Below are positions 8,926-18,282 of a DNA stretch of 22,887 nucleotides, piece by piece. Within the stretch, counting starts at the first letter, position 1; the number at the start of each line of letters is the position of its first letter. The stretch is from SCSIO-59966 sp046566185 (GTDB taxonomy: Bacteria > Actinomycetota > Actinomycetes > Actinomycetales > SCSIO-59966): contig JBKHXE010000060.1 of assembly GCA_046566185.1 (NCBI GenBank), forward strand, positions 1-22,887. The letters are read 5' to 3'. A model generated the notes under the pieces. It was not told the origin of the DNA and ran no database searches. It saw only the letters and a program-made list of their open reading frames with translations. A program made the position numbers and the translations under genes.

Positions 8926-10534
8926 GGGCGACGCGCAGGTCGCCGCGCGACACCACGACCCAGCGCTCCTCCTCGGAGTGCTCGACCGAAAGGCCGGCGA
9001 GGTCGCCGGAGGCGAGGGTGGGCTCCCTCCGCCGGAGGGCGATCAGCGTGCGGTACCAGTCGAGCACCGTGGCGTGACCGTCGGACGCCACCTCGTCCCA
9101 GCGCAGCACGGAGGCGTCACGGGTGGCGTGGTCCTGCGGGTCAGGCACGTCCTGCGAGCGCCAGCCGTGCGCGGCGAACTCCCGACGCCGGCCCTCGCGG
9201 ATCGACTGCGCCAGCTCGGGCTCGGCGTGGTCGGTGAAGAACTGCCAGGGCGTGGAGGCGCCCCACTCCTCGCCCATGAAGAGCATCGGGGTGAAGGGGC
9301 TGGTCAGCACGAGCGCCGCCGCGGCCGCCTGCAGGCCGGGGGAGAGGTACTGCGACGGCCTGTCGCCGATCGCCCGATTGCCGACCTGGTCGTGGTTGCA
9401 CGTGTACGCCACGAACGCGTGGCCGCTGTGGTGCTGCGGGTCGACGGGGGCGCCCCAGGGGCGACCGCGGAAGGTGGAGTACGAGCCGTCGTGCAGGAAC
9501 ACCCGCGTCAGCACCTTGGCCAGCGCCTCGAGGGAGCCGAAGTCGCAGTAGTAGCCCTGTCGCTCCCCGGACAGCGCCGCGTGCACCGCGTGGTGGACGT
9601 CGTCCGCCCACTGCGCGGTCATGCCCAGCCCGCCGGACGCCGTCGGCTCCACCATCCGCGGGTCGTTGAGGTCGGACTCCGCGACCAGCCCCAGCGGCCG
9701 GCCCAGGGACGCCGACAGCTCCGCGGTCTCGCGGGCGAGCTGGGCCAGCACGTGCTCGGGGGAGTCGTCGACCAGCGCGTGGACGGCGTCCAGCCGCAGG
9801 GCGTCGACGTGGAAGTCGCGGAACCAGCGCAGCGCGTTGTCGACGATCCAGCGCCGGACGTGCTCGCTGCCGGCGTCGTCGAGGTTGACCGCCTGCCCCC
9901 ACGGTGTGTGGTGGTGGTCGGTGAAGTAAGGGCCGAAGCGGGACAGGTAGTTCCCGCTCGGGCCGAGGTGGTTGTAGACGACGTCGAGGCACACCCCGAG
10001 CCCGCGAGCGTGGCATGCGTCGACGAAGCGCTGGAGCGCCTCCGGCCCCCCGTACGGCTCGTGGACGGCGTACAGGGCGACCCCGTCGTAGCCCCAACCC
10101 CAGCGGCCGGGGAACGCAGCGACGGGCATCAGCTCGACGACGTCCACGCCGAGGGTGACGAGGTGGTCGAGGCGGTCGACCGCGGCGTCGAGGGTGCCCT
10201 CGGCGGTGAACGTGCCGACGTGCAGCTCGTAGAGGACGGCCCCCCGCACGTCGCGGCCCTCCCAGCCGTGGTCCGTCCAGGCGAAGCGCCCGGCGTCGAA
10301 GACCCGGCTGGCCGCGTGCACGTCGTGCGGCTGCCACGGGCTGCGCGGGTCGGGCAGCGGGTCACCGCCGTCGACGCGGAACGCGTAGTCCGTGCCGTGC
10401 CCCGCCTCCTCGACGTCACGGCGCCACCAGCCGTCGGCACCGGCCGTCATCGGCATCGTCCGGCGCTCGCCGTGCAGGAGCACGTCCACGTCGACGCGAG
10501 CGGCGTCCGGGGCCCACACGGCGAAAGAGTGCAT
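8768..10534 (-). CDS. treZ: malto-oligosyltrehalose trehalohydrolase TreZ
   Basis: A 588-residue GH13 enzyme that releases trehalose from the chain end prepared by TreY. An N-terminal carbohydrate-binding-like beta domain (1-95) starts FAVWAPDAARVDV. The catalytic barrel shows LYELHVGTFT (101-110), region I LDVVYNHLGP (183-192), region II ALRLDAVHA with nucleophile D249, region III LVAESDLND with acid E286, and region IV CNHDQVGN with D382. The short C-terminal beta domain ends at 8768 with a TAG stop. The ATG at 10534 is preferred over an upstream start at 10570 because FAVWAPDA is the usual family N-terminus and AGGGTGG lies just upstream. It is on the same strand as treX-treY, but two plus-strand genes separate it from treY, so it needs its own promoter. 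Confidence 0.95.
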   Translation of the reverse strand: MHSFAVWAPDAARVDVDVLLHGERRTMPMTAGADGWWRRDVEEAGHGTDYAFRVDGGDPLPDPRSPWQPHDVHAASRVFDAGRFAWTDHGWEGRDVRGAVLYELHVGTFTAEGTLDAAVDRLDHLVTLGVDVVELMPVAAFPGRWGWGYDGVALYAVHEPYGGPEALQRFVDACHARGLGVCLDVVYNHLGPSGNYLSRFGPYFTDHHHTPWGQAVNLDDAGSEHVRRWIVDNALRWFRDFHVDALRLDAVHALVDDSPEHVLAQLARETAELSASLGRPLGLVAESDLNDPRMVEPTASGGLGMTAQWADDVHHAVHAALSGERQGYYCDFGSLEALAKVLTRVFLHDGSYSTFRGRPWGAPVDPQHHSGHAFVAYTCNHDQVGNRAIGDRPSQYLSPGLQAAAAALVLTSPFTPMLFMGEEWGASTPWQFFTDHAEPELAQSIREGRRREFAAHGWRSQDVPDPQDHATRDASVLRWDEVASDGHATVLDWYRTLIALRRREPTLASGDLAGLSVEHSEEERWVVVSRGDLRVALNLGAQPRALPLDVPAGELLAAWDRDVAIRDGCVLLPGESVAVLRGVASPSR

Positions 10535-10614
10535 GCCGCCACCCTGTCGAGTCGCCGGCGGCCTCGCCACTCGCGAGGATGGGCAGGTCCGTACCCGACG
10601 ACGAGGAGACGACG

Positions 10615-11025
10615 ATGCGACTCAGCCACCTGCCACTGCGCCTGGCCACCGGTGCCTACATCCTCGACTCGGGTCTGTCGAAGCGGAACCTCGAGGGCGA
10701 GGCCGCGGAGGGCATGCACGGCATGGCCTCCGGCGCCATCCCCGCGCTGCGCGACCTCGGGCCGAGGCGGTTCGCCTCGCTGCTGTCGGGTGGCGAGACC
10801 GCCCTCGGTGCCGCGCTGCTGCTGCCGTTCGTGCCGTCGGCGGTCGCCGGCGCCGCCCTCGCCGCGTTCGGTACCGGCCTGATGGCGCTGTACCTGCGCA
10901 CCCCGGGGATGCGTGAGCCCGGCAGCCTGCGCCCCACCCAGCAGGGGCAGGGCATCGCCAAGGACGTCTGGCTCGTCGGCGCCGGCCTCACCCTGGCGCT
11001 GGACGACGCCGGACGACGGGCGTAG
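10615..11025 (+). CDS. DoxX-like membrane protein
   Basis: A 136-residue membrane protein. LPLRLATGAYILDSGLSKRNL (residues 6-26) resembles the start of DoxX-like proteins, followed by an amphipathic loop with GMHGMASGAIPAL. Two membrane segments follow: about 55-75 (SLLSGGETALGAALLLPFVP) and 76-94. A last hydrophobic stretch lies near 117-129 (DVWLVGAGLTLALD). The function is unknown. The ATG at 10615 follows GAGGAGA, a good ribosome binding site, which rules out the upstream GTG-type starts. It is divergent from treZ and lies 8 bases before the PPK2 gene, so the two form a small plus-strand operon set inside the tre region. Confidence 0.75.
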   Translation: MRLSHLPLRLATGAYILDSGLSKRNLEGEAAEGMHGMASGAIPALRDLGPRRFASLLSGGETALGAALLLPFVPSAVAGAALAAFGTGLMALYLRTPGMREPGSLRPTQQGQGIAKDVWLVGAGLTLALDDAGRRA

Positions 11026-11033
11026 GCGGCGTC

Positions 11034-11888
11034 GTGGCGGCGAGGCGGCGCTCGACGGTTCCGCTCGCCGAGACGCTGCGGGCCGGTACGGGCGCTCGCC
11101 TGTCCGCCGTCGACCCTCGCTCGACGCCGGGGTTCTCGGGTGGCAAGGCGGCCGGCTCGGCGGCGCTCACGGCGGGCGCGGCGGAGCTGTCGGGGCTGCA
11201 GGAGCAGCTCTTCGCCGAGGGCCGCTCGGGTGGCGCGCGCAGTCTGCTCCTCGTCGTGCAGGGCATGGACACCGCCGGCAAGGGCGGCATCATGCGGCAC
11301 GTCGTGGGAGCGGTCGACCCCCAGGGTGTCGACCACACGGCGTTCAAGGCGCCCACGGCCGAGGAGCGCGCGCACGACTTCCTCTGGCGCATCCGCCGCG
11401 CCCTGCCGCGCCCTGGGCAGGTCGGCGTGTTCGACCGCTCGCACTACGAGGACGTCCTCGTCGTACGGGTGCACGACCTGGTGCCCAAGCGCGTCTGGTC
11501 GCGGCGCTACGCGACGATCAACCGCTTCGAGCGCCAGCTGGTCGACGGCGGCACGACGCTGGTCAAGGTGCTGCTGCACATCTCCCGGGACGAGCAGCGC
11601 GCGCGCCTGCTGGAGCGGCTCGACCGGCCCGACAAGCACTGGAAGTACAACCCGCGGGACGTCGACGAGCGAGCCCGCTGGGACGACTACCAGGAGGCGT
11701 ACGCCGCCGTGCTCGAGCGGTGCTCCACCGAGCACGCGCCGTGGTTCGTGGTCCCCGCGGACCGCAAGTGGTACGCGCGGTGGGCGGTGCAACAGCTGCT
11801 GCTCGAGCACCTGCGGCAGATGGGTCTGGCCTGGCCGCCTGCCGACTTCGACGTGGACGCCGAGAGAGCCCGTCTGCTGGCCACCTGA
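11034..11888 (+). CDS. ppk2: PPK2 family polyphosphate kinase
   Basis: A 284-residue polyphosphate kinase 2 family protein, which transfers phosphate between polyphosphate and nucleotides in the cytoplasm. Walker A is GMDTAGKGG (77-85), Walker B is VFDRSHYEDVLVVRV (132-146), and the lid region includes HTAFKAPTAEERAHDFLWR (101-119). WKYNPRDVDERARWDDY and APWFVVPADRKWYARW near the C-terminus are also typical. The single domain and length fit the one-domain PPK2 classes; whether it prefers AMP, ADP or NDP cannot be decided from sequence by eye. The GTG start at 11034 has only a weak ribosome binding site but lies 8 bases after the preceding stop. It is convergent with treY, with 7 bases between the stops. 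Confidence 0.92.
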   Translation: MAARRRSTVPLAETLRAGTGARLSAVDPRSTPGFSGGKAAGSAALTAGAAELSGLQEQLFAEGRSGGARSLLLVVQGMDTAGKGGIMRHVVGAVDPQGVDHTAFKAPTAEERAHDFLWRIRRALPRPGQVGVFDRSHYEDVLVVRVHDLVPKRVWSRRYATINRFERQLVDGGTTLVKVLLHISRDEQRARLLERLDRPDKHWKYNPRDVDERARWDDYQEAYAAVLERCSTEHAPWFVVPADRKWYARWAVQQLLLEHLRQMGLAWPPADFDVDAERARLLAT

Positions 11889-11899
11889 CGCCGGGTCAG
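11885..11899. terminator. short hairpin at the ppk2/treY convergence
   Basis: CTGAC (11885-11889) pairs with GTCAG (11895-11899) around GCCGG. Both genes' stop codons lie in or beside the arms. The stem is only 5 base pairs with no T run, so a terminator role is doubtful. Confidence 0.2.
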
Positions 11900-14382
11900 T
11901 CGCGGACCAGCAGCGCCACGGGCAGGTCGCTCAGCAGCTCGGTCAGGGGGGCGGGCGCGCCGGCCTCGACGTCCAGCACCGAGCCGGTGAGGGCGTTGCG
12001 CCACGTGCCGGGGGGCAGGACGACGGTGTGCGCCCCCCACCCGCCGTGGCGGGCGAGCGCGACCGGCAGCCGCGTCGCGACGGTGACCGCGCGCGGACCG
12101 GTCGCGTCACCCCGGGCGAACGCCACGGCGACCCCGGTGGAGGTCGGCACCGGCTCGTACGTCGTCTCCTCCCCGACGAACCACTCCGGGTGGTCCCGTC
12201 GGAGCCGCAGGGCGCGGGACGTGACGAGGAGCTTCTCGTCGTCCACGCCGTGCGGTCGGGCGCCGGCGTCCAGCGCCGCGAGCCGCTTCCGGCGGTTCTC
12301 GTAGTCCACCGGGCGGCGGTTGTCGGGGTCGACGAGGGACAGGTCGACCACCTCGGTGCCCTGGTAGACGTCGGGCACGCCGGGCATCGTCAGCTGGACG
12401 AGCTTCTGACCGAGCAGCCCGATCCGTGCTGCCGGGTCGACGTGGCCGGCGCAGAACGCGCCGACGGCGGCGAGGACGGCATCGTCGCCCAGGACGCCGA
12501 TGGCGAAGTCGCGCACGGCGCCCTCGTACTCGGCGTCCGGTGACGTCCACGACGTGTGCCGCTTGGCCTCGCGGACGGCCTTCTCCAGGTAGGGCAGCAG
12601 CCGGCCGGCGGCGATGGGTCCGCCACCGGGCGCCCAGGTGCCGACGACGGTCTGCCAGACGAGGTACTCGGTCGCCGGGTCCAGGCGGGCGTGACGGTAG
12701 GGCTCCGCGAGCTCGCGCCACGAGCGCACCGCGTCCGCCCACTCCGCGGGAACCTCGGAGAGCACGGCGAGCCGCGCGCGCACGTCCTCCGAGCGCTTGG
12801 TGTCGTGCGTCGACAGCGTGGTCATCGTCGTCGGCCAGTCACGCACCAGGTGCGAGGCGAAGGCGTGGAACTCGTCGGGGGTGACGCCGAAGTGCAGGGG
12901 GTCACCGCCCACCTCGTTGAGCCCCGCCAGCCGGAACCAGCGGTAGAACGCGGTGTCCTCGACGGCCTTCGCCATCACCGGTCCGCAGGTCTGCTGGAAC
13001 CGCACGACGGCCTCGGCCCGAGCGGCCTCGTTGATGCGGCCGGCGCTGCCCGCCTCCCGGCCGAGCAGCAGGTCGCGCACCAGGTCGAGGGTGTCCGAGC
13101 GCTCCTCGGGCAGGTGGTGGCGGGCCCGCTCGACCGCCTCGTCCATCACGGCGACCGACCCGGTGGGCGCGGGCTCTCCCGGGACGACGTAGGCGCGGTA
13201 CCGGTCGAAGGCCACGAGCAGCTCGACGAGGCACTCGCGGATGCCGCGGGCCGTGTGGTCTCGCAGCCGCACGTCGCTGTGGCAGACGTCGGTCAGCAGG
13301 TCGGTGAGCCGGGCCACCTCGGCGTACAGGCCGTGCTCGACGACCTCGCGCTTGGCCCGCTCCACGACGGTGGTGAACTCGGTGGTGTCACCGGTGAGCT
13401 CGTGCAGCAGCGACGTCAGGGGGTAAGCGCCCTGGGGGTCGACGAACAGGCCGCCGACGCGCAGCAGCGCGTCGTACCCGGTGGTGCCGGCGCAGTGCCA
13501 GTCGTTCGGCAGCTCCTCGTCGCCCTCGAGGATCTTCTCGACGACGACCCACGACCCGGCGGTGCGCTCGTGCAGCCGCCGCAGGTACTCACGAGGGTCG
13601 GCCAGCCCGTCGGGGTGGTCGATCCGCAGCCCGTCGAGCGACCCGTCCGCGACGAGGTCGAGCAGCAGCGCGTGGGTCGCGTCGAAGACCTCGGGGTCCT
13701 CGACCCGCACCGCTGCCAGCGTGTCGACGTCGAAGAAGCGCCGGTAGTTGAGCTCCTCGTCCGCGACCCGCCAGTGCGCCAGCCGGTACCACTGCCGGTC
13801 GACCAGCTCGGCCATCGGCAGCGCCTCGGTGCCGGGACGCACCGGGAAGACGTGGTCGTAGTAGCGCAGCAGCGGCTCCTCGCCGTCGAGGTCGAGGGTC
13901 AGCTCGCCGTCGCCGAGCACCTGCCCGATGCGGCGGCCGAGCACCGGCATCAGCAGGGCGTGGTCCGGCACCTCCCAGTCGACGTCGAACCACGACGCGA
14001 AGGGCGACTCCGGCCCGTCCCGCAGCACCGACCAGAGCGCGGCGTTGAGGCTCGCCGGGGTGGGCACCGCCATGTGGTTGGGGACGACGTCCGCCACCGC
14101 CCCGAGGCCGGCGTCGCCGAGACGCCGCACGAGCAGGTCGAAGGCCTCCCGGCCCCCGGCCTCGGCGCTCAGCCGCGAGTGGTCGACGACGTCGTACCCG
14201 TGGGCGGACCCCGGCACCGGCTGCAGCACGGGGGACAGGTAGGCGTGCGAGACGCCGAGCGCGTCGAGGTGGTCCACCACGTCCGCGGCGTCGGCGAAGC
14301 CGAACTCGGGACGGATCTGCAGCCGGTACGTGGCCGTGGGCACCGGTCGCCCGGCCGCCGGGCGGTGTCGGCCCGCCGTCAC
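11896..14382 (-). CDS. treY: malto-oligosyltrehalose synthase TreY
   Basis: An 828-residue GH13 enzyme that isomerises the reducing end of a maltodextrin into a trehalosyl unit. TATYRLQIRPEFGF (16-29) is the usual N-terminus. Catalytic regions are VADVVPNHMA (96-105), GLRIDHPDGL with nucleophile D255, VVVEKILEGDEELP with acid E282, and STHDTKRSEDVRAR for the third acidic residue. The C-terminal part has the family's MPGVPDVYQGTE and DPDNRRPVDYENRR. Length is normal. The GTG start at 14382 overlaps the treX stop as GTGA (14379-14382), so translation is coupled to treX. Its substrate comes from TreX debranching, and its product goes to TreZ encoded at 8768-10534. Confidence 0.96.
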   Translation of the reverse strand: MTAGRHRPAAGRPVPTATYRLQIRPEFGFADAADVVDHLDALGVSHAYLSPVLQPVPGSAHGYDVVDHSRLSAEAGGREAFDLLVRRLGDAGLGAVADVVPNHMAVPTPASLNAALWSVLRDGPESPFASWFDVDWEVPDHALLMPVLGRRIGQVLGDGELTLDLDGEEPLLRYYDHVFPVRPGTEALPMAELVDRQWYRLAHWRVADEELNYRRFFDVDTLAAVRVEDPEVFDATHALLLDLVADGSLDGLRIDHPDGLADPREYLRRLHERTAGSWVVVEKILEGDEELPNDWHCAGTTGYDALLRVGGLFVDPQGAYPLTSLLHELTGDTTEFTTVVERAKREVVEHGLYAEVARLTDLLTDVCHSDVRLRDHTARGIRECLVELLVAFDRYRAYVVPGEPAPTGSVAVMDEAVERARHHLPEERSDTLDLVRDLLLGREAGSAGRINEAARAEAVVRFQQTCGPVMAKAVEDTAFYRWFRLAGLNEVGGDPLHFGVTPDEFHAFASHLVRDWPTTMTTLSTHDTKRSEDVRARLAVLSEVPAEWADAVRSWRELAEPYRHARLDPATEYLVWQTVVGTWAPGGGPIAAGRLLPYLEKAVREAKRHTSWTSPDAEYEGAVRDFAIGVLGDDAVLAAVGAFCAGHVDPAARIGLLGQKLVQLTMPGVPDVYQGTEVVDLSLVDPDNRRPVDYENRRKRLAALDAGARPHGVDDEKLLVTSRALRLRRDHPEWFVGEETTYEPVPTSTGVAVAFARGDATGPRAVTVATRLPVALARHGGWGAHTVVLPPGTWRNALTGSVLDVEAGAPAPLTELLSDLPVALLVRD

Positions 14383-16499
14383 GCCTCCGACCCCTGCGGG
14401 CGGGTGAGCACGACGACGCTGCGAGAGGCGATGTCCACGTCCTGACCCGCCTTCACCACGTCACCGTCCGCCAGCGAGCCGTCGGTGTCGAGCACGACGG
14501 TCCACTGGTCGCCGTACTCCTTGGCGGGAGCGGTGAACGAGAGGATCTCTGCCGAGGCGTTGAAGAGGACCAGGAACGAGTCGTCCACGATCCGCTGGCC
14601 ACGCTTGTCCGGCTCGGTGATGGCCTCTCCGTTGAGGAACATCATCACCGCGCGGGCGTACCACGTCGTCCAGTCCTCGTCGGCCATGTGGTCGCCGGAC
14701 GGGGTGAGCCAGGCGACCTCCCCCAGCTCGCTCTCGCCGCCGTGCTGCGCGTCGCCCGCGAAGAAGCGCCGCCGCCGGAACACGGGGTGGTCGCGGCGCA
14801 GGCGCACCAGCCGGCGGGTGAAGTCCAGCAGCTCGCGCTGCCCGGTGTCGAGGTCCCAGTCGACCCAGGAGATCTCGTTGTCCTGGCAGTAGACGTTGTT
14901 GTTGCCGCGCTGCGTGCGGCCCAGCTCGTCGCCGTGCGCGATCATCGGGACGCCCTGGGACAGCAGCAGCGTGGCCAGGAAGTTCCGCTGCTGCCTGGCC
15001 CTGAGCGCGAGCACCTTCTTGCTGCGGGTCTCGCCCTCTGCCCCGCAGTTCCACGACCGGTTGTGCGACTCGCCGTCGGCGTTGCCTTCGCCGTTCGCCT
15101 CGTTGTGCTTCTCGTTGTAGGAGACCAGGTCTCGCAGGGTGAAGCCGTCGTGGGCGGTGACGAAGTTGATGCTCGCGATGGGCCGGCGCCCGTCCTCCTG
15201 GTACAGGTCACTGGAGCCGGTGATGCGGGAGGCGAACTCGCCCAGGGTGTGCGGCTCGCCGCGCCAGAAGTCGCGGACCGTGTCGCGGTAGCGGCCGTTC
15301 CACTCCGTCCACAGCGGGGGGAAGTTGCCGACCTGGTAGCCGCCGTCGCCGACGTCCCAGGGCTCGGCGATGAGCTTGACCTGGGAGACCACCGGGTCCT
15401 GCTGCACGAGGTCGAAGAACGCGCTCAGGCGGTCGACCTCGTGGAACTGCCGGGCCAGCGACGACGCGGGGTCGAAGCGGAACCCGTCCACGTGCATCTC
15501 GGTCACCCAGTACCGCAGCGAGTCCATGATGAGCTGCAGGACATGCGGCGAGCGCATCAGCAGCGAGTTGCCGGTGCCCGTGGTGTCGAAGTAGTGCGCC
15601 TCGTCTCCGTCGACGAGGCGGTAGTAGGCGGCGTTGTCGATGCCGCGGAAGCACAGCGTGGGCCCGAGGTGGTTGCCCTCCGCGGTGTGGTTGTAGACCA
15701 CGTCGAGGATCACCTCGATGTCGGCCTCGTGCAGCGCCTTGACCATGCCCTTGAACTCCTGCACCTGCTGCCCGCGGCTGCCGGTGGAGGAGTAGGCGTT
15801 GTGAGGGGCGAAGAACCCGATGGTGTTGTAGCCCCAGTAGTTGCTGAGGCCCTTGGCCTGCAGGTGGGTGTCCTGCACGAACTGGTGCACCGGCATCAGC
15901 TCGACGGCCGTGACGCCGAGGCGCTTCAGGTGCTCGATCATCGCCGGGTGTCCGATCGCGGCGTACGTGCCGCGGATCTCCTCGGGGATGCCCGGGTGCG
16001 TCTGGGTCAGGCCCTTGACGTGGGCCTCGTAGATGACGCTCTCGTGGTACCCGTAGTCGGGGTGCCGGTCGTTGCCCCAGTCGAAGAACGGGTTGATCAC
16101 GACCGAGAGCATCGTGTGGCCGAGGCTGTCGTCGCCGTTGAAGGCGTCGGGGTCGTCGAACCGGTAGGAGAACAGCGACTCGTCGCCGTCCACCTGGCCG
16201 TCGATCGCCTTGGCGTAGGGGTCGAGGAGCAGCTTGGCGGGGTTGCACCGCTGCCCCTCGGCCGGGGCGTAGGGACCATGGACGCGGTAGCCGTACCGCT
16301 GCCCGGGCTGGACGCCGGGCAGGTAGCAGTGCCACACGAAGCCGTCGACCTCGGTGAGCTGGACGCGCTCCTCGGTGCCCTCGTCGTCGACGAGGCAGAG
16401 CTCCACCTTCTCGGCGGCCTCCGAGAACAGGGCGAAGTTGGTGCCCGTCCCGTCGAAGGTGGCGCCCAGGGGGTAGGGGTGGCCGGGCCAGATCTGCAT
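14379..16499 (-). CDS. treX: glycogen debranching enzyme TreX/GlgX
   Basis: A 706-residue GH13 isoamylase-type debranching enzyme that cuts alpha-1,6 branches of glycogen to supply linear chains. An N-terminal CBM48-like domain (about 8-120) contains GATFDGTGTNFALFSEAAEKVELCL in outline. The barrel shows VIYEAHVKGLT (155-165), region I LDVVYNHTAEGN (265-276), region II VDGFRFDPAS with nucleophile D343, region III LIAEPWD with acid E379, and region IV FVTAHDGFTL. The ATG at 16499 starts MQIWPGHPYPLGATF, the normal family N-terminus; the upstream in-frame extension is rejected. A GA-rich stretch (GAGAGA) is the only ribosome-binding-like signal. It heads the treX-treY unit and follows the AidB-like gene by 76 bases on the same strand, so it may be read through from there. 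Confidence 0.95.
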   Translation of the reverse strand: MQIWPGHPYPLGATFDGTGTNFALFSEAAEKVELCLVDDEGTEERVQLTEVDGFVWHCYLPGVQPGQRYGYRVHGPYAPAEGQRCNPAKLLLDPYAKAIDGQVDGDESLFSYRFDDPDAFNGDDSLGHTMLSVVINPFFDWGNDRHPDYGYHESVIYEAHVKGLTQTHPGIPEEIRGTYAAIGHPAMIEHLKRLGVTAVELMPVHQFVQDTHLQAKGLSNYWGYNTIGFFAPHNAYSSTGSRGQQVQEFKGMVKALHEADIEVILDVVYNHTAEGNHLGPTLCFRGIDNAAYYRLVDGDEAHYFDTTGTGNSLLMRSPHVLQLIMDSLRYWVTEMHVDGFRFDPASSLARQFHEVDRLSAFFDLVQQDPVVSQVKLIAEPWDVGDGGYQVGNFPPLWTEWNGRYRDTVRDFWRGEPHTLGEFASRITGSSDLYQEDGRRPIASINFVTAHDGFTLRDLVSYNEKHNEANGEGNADGESHNRSWNCGAEGETRSKKVLALRARQQRNFLATLLLSQGVPMIAHGDELGRTQRGNNNVYCQDNEISWVDWDLDTGQRELLDFTRRLVRLRRDHPVFRRRRFFAGDAQHGGESELGEVAWLTPSGDHMADEDWTTWYARAVMMFLNGEAITEPDKRGQRIVDDSFLVLFNASAEILSFTAPAKEYGDQWTVVLDTDGSLADGDVVKAGQDVDIASRSVVVLTRPQGSEA

Positions 16500-16575
16500 G
16501 CGTGTCTCTCGTCCGTCGTCGGGGGTCGGCTCATTGTGGGGCCTCGAGGCGTCGTCGGCCTCGTCCACACGCTGC

Positions 16576-18276
16576 TCAGCCGGGAAGTGAGCGCTGCACC
16601 ACAGCGGCCGCCGCGGCCGCGCTGGTCGGCAGCGTGCCGAACGTCATGCCTCCTCCGCCCCGGATGCGCGTGGCCACGAACGCGTCCGCCACCTCGGGTG
16701 GCGAGAAGCGCACCAGAAGTGACGCCTGGAGTGTGACGGCAAGCCGCTCGACGAGCCACCTGGCGCCCGCCTCCACGGCTCCGGGGTCGCGTCGTGCCTC
16801 CTCGGCGGCACTGCGCAGCACGTCGGCGAGCGACTCGATCTCCCGGTCCAGCCGGCGGTCCCCGCCGCGGGCGGCGCCGATCTCGGTCATGACGGCGTCC
16901 ACCGATGCCGGCGATCCCTGGAGCACGCGGACGACGTCGAGTGCGTTGACGTTGCCCGAGCCTTCCCAGATGGAGTTGAGCGGCGACTCACGGAACAGCC
17001 GCGCCACCCCGTTCTCCTCGACGTAGCCGTTGCCGCCCAGGCACTCCAGGGCCTCCGCGACCATCGCCGGGGTCCGCTTGCAGACCCAGTACTTGGCGGC
17101 GCCGACGGCCAGCCGCAGCAGCGCCTGCTCGTCGTCGTCCACCGCCGCCGCGAGGCGCAGACCGAGGAGGGTGGCGGCCTCGGACTCGATGGCGAGATCG
17201 GCCAGCACGCTGCGCATCAGCGGCTTGTCGACGAGTGGGGAGCCGAACGCGTGCCGGTGCCGGGTGTGGTGGACGGCGCGCACCAGGGCGGCCCGCATGG
17301 TCGCCGCCGAGCCGACCACGGTGTCCAGCCGCGTGGCGGACACCATGCGGACGATCGTGCGCACGCCGCGGCCCTCCTCGCCGAGCCGTGCGCCCCAGGT
17401 GTCCTCGAGCTCGACCTCCGACGAGGCGTTGGACCGGTTGCCGAGCTTGTCCTTGAGGCGCTGCAGCCGCAGCGTGTTGCGCGTGCCGTCGTCGAGCACC
17501 CGGGGGACGACGAAGCAGGTCAGCCCGGCGGGGGCCTGGGCGAGCACGAGGAAGACGTCGCTCATCGGCGCCGACAGGAACCACTTGTGCCCCGTCAGCA
17601 GGTAGGTCTCCCCGCCCTCGAGCGGCCCGCCGGGCGCCGGGACCGCCCGGGTCGTGTTGGCCCGCACGTCCGAGCCGCCCTGCTTCTCCGTCATCCCCAT
17701 GCCGGCGAGCGACCCCGCCTTCTCACGGGCCGGCCGCAGGCCGACGTCGTAGTCCGTGGACGTCAGCCGGGGCACCCAGACGTCGGCCAGGAAGGGGTCG
17801 GTGCGCAGCGCCGGCACCGCCGCGTAGGTCATCGACAGGGGGCACGCGTGCCCGGCGTCCACCTGGCTCCAGACGTGGAAGCCGGCGGCCCGGGTGACGT
17901 GCGGCGCGGCCAGGGACGACGTCCACGGGGCGCCGCCGAGCCCGTGCTCCACGCCGGTGCGCAGCAGCTGGTGCCAGGCGGGGTGGAACTCGACCTCGTC
18001 CACCCGGTTGCCCTGCGCGTCGTGGGTGCGGAGCACCGGCGTGTACCGGTCCGCCTGCTCGCCCCAGCCGCGGGCGCGCGCCGTGCCGGCCAGCTGGCCG
18101 AGGCCCGTCAGCCGGGCCAGCGCCCCCTGCCCCCCGTGCCGCAGGACGGCCTCGGTGAGGGCGACGTCGGCGGTCAGCACGTTGACGTCGACGAGCGGCG
18201 GCACCTGGTTGGTGACCTCGTGCGTCGCCCTGGGCGCGTCGCGGACCCCCGTCGTCTCGTCGTGGGTCTCGTGCAC
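16576..18276 (-). CDS. aidB: AidB-like acyl-CoA dehydrogenase
   Basis: A 566-residue flavoprotein of the acyl-CoA dehydrogenase family, AidB branch. Diagnostic segments are THEVTNQVPPL near the N-terminus, GMGMTEKQGGSDV (192-204), GHKWFLSAPMSD (229-240), RLKDKLGNRSNASSEVE (273-289), LGGNGYVEENGVARLFRE (413-430) and NSIWEGSGN (434-442). These match E. coli AidB closely as I remember it, including the long C-terminal region (443-566) that carries DNA binding in that protein. In E. coli AidB is induced by alkylating agents and binds FAD; its enzymatic role is unsettled. The GTG start at 18276 is favoured by a TACCGT -10 element 6 bases upstream with no ribosome binding site. It is divergent from the YihY-like gene across 72 bases. 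Confidence 0.9.
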   Translation of the reverse strand: MHETHDETTGVRDAPRATHEVTNQVPPLVDVNVLTADVALTEAVLRHGGQGALARLTGLGQLAGTARARGWGEQADRYTPVLRTHDAQGNRVDEVEFHPAWHQLLRTGVEHGLGGAPWTSSLAAPHVTRAAGFHVWSQVDAGHACPLSMTYAAVPALRTDPFLADVWVPRLTSTDYDVGLRPAREKAGSLAGMGMTEKQGGSDVRANTTRAVPAPGGPLEGGETYLLTGHKWFLSAPMSDVFLVLAQAPAGLTCFVVPRVLDDGTRNTLRLQRLKDKLGNRSNASSEVELEDTWGARLGEEGRGVRTIVRMVSATRLDTVVGSAATMRAALVRAVHHTRHRHAFGSPLVDKPLMRSVLADLAIESEAATLLGLRLAAAVDDDEQALLRLAVGAAKYWVCKRTPAMVAEALECLGGNGYVEENGVARLFRESPLNSIWEGSGNVNALDVVRVLQGSPASVDAVMTEIGAARGGDRRLDREIESLADVLRSAAEEARRDPGAVEAGARWLVERLAVTLQASLLVRFSPPEVADAFVATRIRGGGGMTFGTLPTSAAAAAAVVQRSLPG

Positions 18277-18282
18277 GTCGCC

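Noticed and set aside
14688..16736. A 682-codon plus-strand reading frame opposite treX
   Set aside because: It is antisense to a fully motif-supported treX gene, is rich in V, L, E, R and G with no recognisable domain, and follows from GC-rich third positions. The same holds for the long frames at 8753-10882 and 12556-14445.
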